Part shown: positions 1 to 4,757 of the stretch, piece after piece | How positions within the stretch are numbered: the first letter of the stretch is position 1 | How the letters are laid out: the number at the start of each line of letters is the position of its first letter | DNA from: SZAS-18 sp031370675 | GTDB taxonomy: Bacteria; Verrucomicrobiota; Verrucomicrobiia; Chthoniobacterales; SZAS-18 | Direction: 5' to 3' | Assembly: GCA_031370675.1 (NCBI GenBank) | Contig: JANMQT010000337.1 | Coordinates: 1 to 7,606 of the forward strand | DNA: 7,606 bases | Program-made: the position numbers and the translations under genes | The notes under the pieces: generated by a model | The model's database searches: none | What the model was told of the DNA's origin: nothing | Seen by the model: the letters and a program-made list of their open reading frames with translations, nothing else

Positions 1-2497
1 TCGTCCGGAGTTCGGTGACGAGTGGCGAGTTGAGCGCCGGAAGGTCCTTGATCTGTTCCTGCGCCGTGACGAAATCGCGCTCCAGCATCGCGAGTTGAAA
101 CCGGAATGGCTTTAACAAAGCAGCCTGAAATCCACCGGAAAGCTCGTCGATGGCACTCCTAAACGGTGTCGTGATTCCCAGCATGTTTGATTCATCGAAC
201 GCCCGCGACCAACGGGAGACGACGTAACTTGGGTCGGACTTTGGGACGCTTAGCTCGATGCGATCTCGAACCGTGAGGGCCGCCGGCCAGTCGCGAACCC
301 AGCGCATCGTTCGAGCCAGCGCAGTGAGGACATGCGCGTTGCGAGGGTCCAGCAGGGCGCCGTGTTGGAGCGCGGCAATTCGCTCCCGCCACTTTCCCTG
401 GCGAAGGTAGATGCTGGCCCGGGCCGCATAGACGTCAGCCGAGTTCGGCATCAACATCTCGGTCCGCTTCAATTCCTGCAGCGCGCGGTTGTAATCGCCC
501 TCTCCCCAAAAGAAAACGTGTGCGACAGCGAGGCTGGCCTCCCCGAGGCCCGGTTGCAGACGCCTTGCCTCGTCGGCTTCCGCACGCGCGCGTGCCTTGG
601 CCGCCCGATCGCCCTCCGGGCCCTCGGTATCCCTCCCGATCGCCATCGATAGGCGCGCCCGCGCGAGAGCAAATTTTGGGTCCAGATCCACCGCCTGCTG
701 GTAAAGATTCTGCGCGCGGACCCACTCCTCGTCAGAAGTCAGATAGCGCGCCTCCAGTTCCCGCGCTCGAAGGTAAAGCATGTAGGCCTCCGCGTTCTCC
801 GTTGGCTTTGTGCCGATGCTGGTTTGCTCCGCCGGCGTCAGCGTTGCACGCAATGCCTGCGCGATCTCCTTTGCAAGTTCGCCCTGCAACGTCAGCGAAT
901 CCGAAAGCGTACGATCGTAGCGCTCGCCCCAGACCTGCCGGTTGTTTCGCGTGTCGATCAATTGCACCGTGAGCAAAAGACGATCGCCCGATCGTCGGAT
1001 CCGACCTTCGAGTACGTGCGAGACTCCCAGGGCCTGACCTACTTCGCGCAGTTGTCCCGCGGCAAGCGCTCCGCCGTAGGCGCGCACGGATGATCGGCTG
1101 ATCACGGTCAAATCTTTAATCTTCGCCAGGCTGGTCAGCACATCGTCCTGCATGCCGTCCGCAAAAAATGCGTTGTCCTTATCCTCGCTCAGGTTTTCAA
1201 AGGGCAACACGGCGATGCTTTTCTCAGGAATTGGGGCCGGCGTAGGGCGCGATACCAACACCGCACTGGGCGCCGGAGTCGGCACCGACACGACGGATGG
1301 CGCGACCGCCGTCACCGACGGAACCTTTTCCGCGACTGGCGGACTCTGCCGCCACCAGCCTGCGATTAGCCCTGCCGCCACGACGATTGCGCCAAACGCA
1401 ATGGCGCCGAGCGCTCCCATCAACCTGCGATTCCTCGGGGTTGATTCCGATGCTGCGCCGCCAGCGCGACGGGAGGTCGGCGCGGCGGTCTTCCGGGTGG
1501 ACGGGGGTTCCGCCACCGCAACCACGGTTTCCAATTCAGACGGGGGACTGGATTCATCCACGCTCTCTGCGCCGCTCAAGATTCTCTCACGGCAGCGCTC
1601 CAACGCCTTGACTAGCGAGGTCGCATTTGCAAAACGCGCATCCGGATCCTTGGCCAAAAGCTCCGCAACGACGGCCCGCAAGCTCGGAGGCAGGTGCGAC
1701 AGTCGCGCCAGCGGAAGCGGCCGCGAGACGTGCAACGTCAGGAGTTCGTGCAGTGAGCTTCCGCGAAACGGCGGTGCGCCGACCAACATTTCCCAGAGAA
1801 TGCAGCCCAGCGAATACAAGTCGGAGCGACCGTCGATGTCCGCGCGTTCCTGACATTGCTCCGGGCTAGCATACACCGCCGTCCCGCGAAAACCCGTCGT
1901 CACCGCAGCCGCGTTGCTGCTCAAAGAATCACCGGCGAACCCTCGCGCGAGTCCGAAGTCGATGATCTTGGCCTGCCACGTCGCGGGATCCGATTCCGAC
2001 GCGCCCTTTTCCCGCCCCGCGGCCGCCCGGACGATCATCACATTGCCCGGCTTCAGATCGCGATGGATCACATTTTCCGCATGAATCGCCTGGAGACCCT
2101 GCGCGATTTGCTCCCCGAGGCCAATGGCGAGCAGCGGTGCCAGCGGGCAACGCGTTTGCATCCAGTCGCGCAGAGATTCACCCGCGATGAACTCCATCGC
2201 ATAAAACGGATTTGCGGCGTCCTGATTCAGAAAGACAACGCTTGCCACGTTGCCATGGTGCACGCGCGCCGCCGCGCGCGCCTCGCGCAGGAACAAGGCC
2301 TGGGTCTTGGGGTCACCCACCTGCGCCGGGTTGATGACTTTCAGGGCGACGTCCACTCGCAACTGCGTGTCGTACGCCTTGTACGTGACGCCCATCGCGC
2401 CGCGCCCCAGTTCCCACGGCGAGCCATCGGCACGCCGCTCCACGCGGTAATGCGCGCACATCATGTCGGCCGGCGTCCGGCTTGTGGAATCAGCCAT
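1..2497 (-). CDS. Transmembrane Ser/Thr protein kinase with TolB-like and TPR regions (kinase B, 3' end cut by window)
   Basis: A Hanks-type Ser/Thr kinase; I translated it by hand from the ATG at 2497 to the left edge and found no stop (832 residues visible, C-terminus missing). The kinase domain covers about residues 17-290. It has a Gly-rich loop GRGAMG (31-36), ATP lysine K53 in VALKVI, the alpha-C glutamate E72, the catalytic loop HRDLKPGN (145-152, base D147), DFG at 180-182 and ASPE at 210-213, so it should be active. A single membrane helix follows at about 359-382, with arginines just before it, placing the kinase in the cytoplasm. A Pro/Val/Ala-rich linker leads to a TolB/FlgO-like domain (about 425-556, opening EKSIAVLPFENLS) and TPR-like helical repeats from about 590 on. 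There is no clear Shine-Dalgarno before 2497; ATGs at residues 12 and 13 are alternatives. It is a paralogue of the kinase at 4758-7606. Its target is unknown; the C-terminal part probably senses a signal or binds a partner outside the membrane. Confidence 0.95.
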   Translation of the reverse strand, partial: MADSTSRTPADMMCAHYRVERRADGSPWELGRGAMGVTYKAYDTQLRVDVALKVINPAQVGDPKTQALFLREARAAARVHHGNVASVVFLNQDAANPFYAMEFIAGESLRDWMQTRCPLAPLLAIGLGEQIAQGLQAIHAENVIHRDLKPGNVMIVRAAAGREKGASESDPATWQAKIIDFGLARGFAGDSLSSNAAAVTTGFRGTAVYASPEQCQERADIDGRSDLYSLGCILWEMLVGAPPFRGSSLHELLTLHVSRPLPLARLSHLPPSLRAVVAELLAKDPDARFANATSLVKALERCRERILSGAESVDESSPPSELETVVAVAEPPSTRKTAAPTSRRAGGAASESTPRNRRLMGALGAIAFGAIVVAAGLIAGWWRQSPPVAEKVPSVTAVAPSVVSVPTPAPSAVLVSRPTPAPIPEKSIAVLPFENLSEDKDNAFFADGMQDDVLTSLAKIKDLTVISRSSVRAYGGALAAGQLREVGQALGVSHVLEGRIRRSGDRLLLTVQLIDTRNNRQVWGERYDRTLSDSLTLQGELAKEIAQALRATLTPAEQTSIGTKPTENAEAYMLYLRARELEARYLTSDEEWVRAQNLYQQAVDLDPKFALARARLSMAIGRDTEGPEGDRAAKARARAEADEARRLQPGLGEASLAVAHVFFWGEGDYNRALQELKRTEMLMPNSADVYAARASIYLRQGKWRERIAALQHGALLDPRNAHVLTALARTMRWVRDWPAALTVRDRIELSVPKSDPSYVVSRWSRAFDESNMLGITTPFRSAIDELSGGFQAALLKPFRFQLAMLERDFVTAQEQIKDLPALNSPLVTELRT

Positions 2498-2608
2498 CGC
2501 CGCCGAGCCTAGGCCGCACCGCGGCGATAAGAAAGGCGGCATTCTCGCCCTGGGGCCGAGATGATCAGGCGATCGAACCGGGCTGCCCCAGTCGGGTTCG
2601 AAAGCCCG
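2498..2608 (-). other. Intergenic gap between the short TPM gene and kinase B, with inverted repeats
   Basis: This 111-bp gap holds several inverted repeats. TGGGGC (2551-2556) and GCCCCA (2585-2590) form a perfect 6-bp pair around a 28-nt loop. A second, competing hairpin at 2593-2608 directly follows the TPM stop; read on the minus strand it has a CGGG/CCCG stem, one C-A mismatch and a UUCG loop. Neither is followed by a T-run in the direction of transcription, so this is not a standard intrinsic terminator. It may weaken readthrough or stabilise the 3' end of the operon mRNA, or mean nothing. I could not pick out a convincing -35/-10 pair for kinase B. Confidence 0.3.
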
Positions 2609-3049
2609 CTAATCGACAATGATGTCGTTCGGCAACTCATTGCCATCGCGTCCATCGGCATCCGGCGGGAAATGCTCGGCCAGGCGCGCGCCGGCAGTAG
2701 CGACCGCGTGCAGAATCGCGTCCGTGTATTTCCCGTCGCGCAAATGACTCTTCATCACGTCCCGGACGTCCGTCCAGAATTCCGCGCCTACCTTCGCGTC
2801 GATCCCGGTGTCACCCACCACGGCGAACGAGCGCGAACGCGGTGCGAGGAAAATCAGCACGGCGTTTCGATGGCGCGTGCGATCCATCTTCAACTTTAGA
2901 AAGCGCGACGACGCGGCGTTCAGGGCGTCCGGGCGATCGCGATCGCTCACCCAGACGCGGATTTCGCCGGAGGTCGTCTTCTCCGCCGCACCGATCGCCG
3001 CAACGATGCGCGGGCCGTCGATCTGGGAAAGAAAGGATTTCGCTTTCAT
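2609..3049 (-). CDS. Short TPM-domain protein, no signal peptide
   Basis: A 146-residue protein of the TPM family (named after TLP18.3, Psb32 and MOLO-1). The domain fills almost the whole chain. Visible family features are TTSGEIRVWVS near residues 25-36, the hydrophobic strand NAVLIFLAP, the segment FAVVGDTGIDAKVG, and the ending LAEHFP...NELPNDIIVD that I associate with the short second TPM protein found behind lemA. There is no signal peptide or membrane helix, so it is predicted to be cytoplasmic or held at the membrane by partners, unlike its upstream neighbour. The ATG lies 3 bp after the TAA of the upstream gene, in the same frame, so translation is probably coupled. Biochemical function is not established; some TPM proteins are reported to have phosphatase activity or to bind metal, and I cannot say whether this one does. 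Confidence 0.92.
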   Translation of the reverse strand: MKAKSFLSQIDGPRIVAAIGAAEKTTSGEIRVWVSDRDRPDALNAASSRFLKLKMDRTRHRNAVLIFLAPRSRSFAVVGDTGIDAKVGAEFWTDVRDVMKSHLRDGKYTDAILHAVATAGARLAEHFPPDADGRDGNELPNDIIVD

Positions 3050-3052
3050 GTT

Positions 3053-3895
3053 TTACCAGTCGCCTCCCGCACCGCCGCCGCCGCTCATGCCTCCACCGCC
3101 GGAAAATCCACCGCCGCCGCCAAAGCCCCCGCCACCACCACCTCCCCCGAAGCCTCCCCCGCCCCCGCCGAATCCGCCTCCCCAGAAAATGGGACCCGTG
3201 CGCACGTTTCGACTGCCGCGGGAATCATAGACCCGCCCCGTGCCACCACCGCCCGAGAAGCCCGACAGCATGATAAAGAGCAGGACCACGATCACCACGA
3301 TCACCCAAAGTGGAATCCCTTTTCGCGCGCCCGTGGCTCCGCGCTCCTCCGCCGTCGTCTTGCCGGTGCCCGTGTACTCACCCTTCGCCGCGGCCAGCAG
3401 CGCCGCAGTCCCGTCGCGCAATCCGCCGTCGAAGTCGTTCGCCCGGAATTTCGGCGTGATGATCGTGTCGATGATCTGCTTGGCCGTCCCGTCCGGAATC
3501 GCGCCCTCCAGACCGTAGCCGACCTCAATCCAGATTTTGTGGTTGTCCTTGTAGACAAACAGAACCGCGCCGTTGTTCCGGCCGGCGCGTCCGACCTTCC
3601 ATTCTGTGAAGATGCGATGGCTGTAATCCTGGATCGAGGATTCCGTCTGCGCCTGGTTGAAGACGGCGACGAGGATCTGGTTCGATGTCAGCCGCTCGTA
3701 GTCCGCTAGCTTCTGGTCCAGCTCCTCGATGACCTGCGGTGAGACGGTCAGCGTGTAGTCATTGAAATACCGCGGCGGCACAGGCGGCATCACCTCTGCC
3801 GCGCGCAGCCATCCCGTCGTGGCCAGGAGCGACGACAGGAGGACAACAAGCCAACGCATCGGCATGGCGGCGGGGCACCGCGGGCGGGCAATCAC
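3053..3895 (-). CDS. YgcG-like TPM-domain protein with signal peptide, membrane helix and Gly-rich tail
   Basis: A 280-residue envelope protein if started at the GTG at 3895. A signal peptide is clear at residues 13-33 (MRWLVVLLSSLLATTGWL, then RAA). The TPM domain spans about 45-172 and contains NNGAVLFVY and the hallmark EVGYGLEGAIPD. A membrane helix lies at about 196-212 (PLWVIVVIVVLLFIML), followed by a glycine-rich tail (about 213-280) with Gly runs broken by Phe, Ser and Met, ending GAGGDW. A Gly-rich tail with a terminal Trp is common in bacterial TPM proteins of this type. The GTG overlaps the lemA stop by 4 bp (GTGA), suggesting translational coupling. ATGs at residues 11 (3865) and 13 (3859) would also give a good, shorter signal peptide; none of the three has a clear Shine-Dalgarno. 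The TPM domain is expected outside the cytoplasmic membrane; its biochemical role is not established. Confidence 0.94.
   Translation of the reverse strand: MIARPRCPAAMPMRWLVVLLSSLLATTGWLRAAEVMPPVPPRYFNDYTLTVSPQVIEELDQKLADYERLTSNQILVAVFNQAQTESSIQDYSHRIFTEWKVGRAGRNNGAVLFVYKDNHKIWIEVGYGLEGAIPDGTAKQIIDTIITPKFRANDFDGGLRDGTAALLAAAKGEYTGTGKTTAEERGATGARKGIPLWVIVVIVVLLFIMLSGFSGGGGTGRVYDSRGSRNVRTGPIFWGGGFGGGGGGFGGGGGGGGFGGGGGFSGGGGMSGGGGAGGDW
3056..3183 (-). repeat. Low-complexity Gly-codon tract in the secreted TPM gene
   Basis: This stretch encodes the C-terminal Gly-rich tail as degenerate GGN codons interrupted by Phe, Ser and Met. On the coding strand it contains runs of five G at 3126-3130, 3144-3148, 3156-3160 and 3162-3166 and a run of four at 3180-3183. 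It is a likely site for replication slippage, so tail length could vary between strains, and the mRNA could form G-quadruplexes. Confidence 0.7.
3063..3068 (-). promoter_or_regulatory. Candidate Shine-Dalgarno for the short TPM gene
   Basis: GGGAGG on the minus strand lies 13 nt before the ATG at 3049, inside the last codons of the upstream Gly-rich tail. The spacing is longer than the usual 5-9 nt, and GGAGG-like sequences are expected by chance in glycine codons, so this is only a candidate. Termination-reinitiation across the TAA-AAC-ATG junction could serve instead. Confidence 0.35.
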
Positions 3896-4524
3896 TTTTT
3901 CGGCGCCGGAGTCGGCTGGCCAAACTGGAAGTTCACCGCGGGTGGATTCTCCGCGCCGGCTTTCGCCTCAAAATACGGCTTCACTTTATACCCGAAGAAT
4001 CCGGCGATGATGTTCGTCGGGAAAACCAGCACCGCGGTGTTGAACGTCTTCACCACATTGTTGAAGTTACCGCGTTCCACCGAGATCCGGTTCTCCGTGC
4101 CTTCGAGCTGGGACTGCAAATTCAGAAAATTCTGGTTCGATTTCAGATCGGGATATTTTTCCACGACCACGAGCAATCTCGACAGGGCCGAGGAAAGTCC
4201 ATCCTGCGCCGCTTGGAACTTGGCCAGCGCCGCGGGATCGTCGGGCGCCTTGCTTGGGTCGATCTTCACCTGACCCACGGAAGCGCGGGCGTTGACGATG
4301 TCGGTCAGGGTCGATTTCTCAAAATTCGCCGCGCCCTCCACGGTCTTGACGAGGTTTGGGATGAGGTCGGCGCGGCGTTGATAGACATTTTGCACCTGCG
4401 CCCACTGCGCATCGACCGATTGCGAGAGAGGCACGAGCGCATTGTACTTGCTCACGGCCCACGCGCCGATGATGAGCGCGCCCACGACGAGGATACCGAG
4501 ACAGCCGAGGATAGATTTGTTCAT
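3892..4524 (-). CDS. lemA: LemA family membrane-anchored protein
   Basis: A 210-residue LemA protein, close to the usual family length. It starts MNKSILGCLG and has one N-terminal membrane helix (about 5-24), followed by the family signature AQWAQVQNVYQRRADLIPNLV (about 39-59), then KYPDLKSNQNFLNLQSQLEGTE (about 123-144) and ISVERGNFNNVV. The rest should form a long helical bundle after the membrane anchor. I chose the ATG at 4524; the frame is open to a TTG at 4545, but that would put a short polar stretch before the anchor and has no better ribosome site. It is the first gene of a compact operon with two TPM proteins, a common bacterial arrangement. LemA has no agreed biochemical function; the context points to an envelope role with the TPM proteins. 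Confidence 0.96.
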   Translation of the reverse strand: MNKSILGCLGILVVGALIIGAWAVSKYNALVPLSQSVDAQWAQVQNVYQRRADLIPNLVKTVEGAANFEKSTLTDIVNARASVGQVKIDPSKAPDDPAALAKFQAAQDGLSSALSRLLVVVEKYPDLKSNQNFLNLQSQLEGTENRISVERGNFNNVVKTFNTAVLVFPTNIIAGFFGYKVKPYFEAKAGAENPPAVNFQFGQPTPAPKK

Positions 4525-4598
4525 GAGACCGGTACTACAAACCAAAGTTGGCGGTTGTGCATCAAGAAATCCTGTCAGAACTCAATTAGATCCGTTGT

Positions 4599-4619
4599 GG
4601 ATTGGTTTGTCCCCAATCC
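4599..4619. repeat. Perfect 7-bp inverted repeat upstream of lemA
   Basis: GGATTGG (4599-4605) and CCAATCC (4613-4619) are exact reverse complements around a 7-nt loop. The element is centred about 85 bp before the lemA ATG. Without a T-run on either strand it is not an intrinsic terminator. It could be a regulator-binding operator or a leader-RNA stem, or a chance repeat. Confidence 0.5.
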
Positions 4620-4671
4620 GATGGGTACGAGACCCGCGCAGCCGCCTGATTTGTCGCATCGCGTTAGGGAC

Positions 4672-4734
4672 CACTCCATCCAACTGCTTCGTCATTCGTT
4701 CGTCATTCTGGTTTCGCATTCGTCATTCGGAGTG
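4672..4734. repeat. TTCGTCATTC direct-repeat cluster framed by CACTCC/GGAGTG inverted ends
   Basis: Three exact copies of TTCGTCATTC lie at 4688-4697, 4699-4708 and 4719-4728, with a near copy TTCGCATTC at 4713-4721. The cluster is framed by the inverted pair CACTCC (4672-4677) and GGAGTG (4729-4734). Intergenic GAATGACGAA-type repeats are, from memory, common in verrucomicrobial genomes, so this may be a degenerate member of a dispersed non-coding repeat family. I see no second copy in this window. Confidence 0.55.
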
Positions 4735-4757
4735 CCGCCCGGCGGTGGTAGAACCCT

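Larger units (their letters stand above)
4525..4757 (-). promoter_or_regulatory. Intergenic region upstream of the lemA operon
   Basis: This 233-bp gap separates the end of kinase A from lemA and is the likely site of the operon promoter. The half next to lemA (about 4540-4610) is A+T-richer than its surroundings, as expected for a promoter, but I cannot choose a convincing -35/-10 pair. It also holds a strong hairpin at 4599-4619 and a small direct-repeat cluster at 4688-4728. Just after the kinase A stop there is a compact palindrome CCGCC-C-GGCGG (4735-4745) with no T-run behind it, so it is not a clear terminator. No gene is visible here on either strand. Confidence 0.4.

Noticed and set aside
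1..2497. Possible frameshift or pseudogene status of kinase B
   Set aside because: Codon-by-codon reading from 2497 to the left edge shows no stop and intact catalytic motifs; the gene is only cut by the window.
1152..2512. Plus-strand open frames antisense to kinase B (including 1856-2512 and 1152-1853)
   Set aside because: The minus-strand frame here carries all kinase motifs without interruption; the plus frames have low-complexity composition and no family features.
2593..2608. GGGTTCGAAAGCCC resembles a tRNA T-arm
   Set aside because: No acceptor, D or anticodon arm can be built around it on either strand; it is better seen as a simple hairpin.
2808..3273. Proline- and arginine-rich open frames on the plus strand
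   Set aside because: They are the antisense reading of the Gly-codon tail of the TPM gene; the Pro runs mirror GGN codons.
4495..4524. Possible lipobox (ILGC) in LemA
   Set aside because: The Cys is only residue 8, with no hydrophobic stretch before it, so lipoprotein processing is unlikely; the hydrophobic helix continues after it.
4525..4545. N-terminal extension of LemA to a TTG at 4545
   Set aside because: The ATG at 4524 gives the usual short Lys-containing N-terminus directly before the membrane helix; the extension adds seven residues with no sign of conservation and no ribosome site.
4735..4745. CCGCCCGGCGG palindrome just past the kinase A stop as an intrinsic terminator
   Set aside because: The loop would be too tight for the full stem and no T-run follows on the minus strand.
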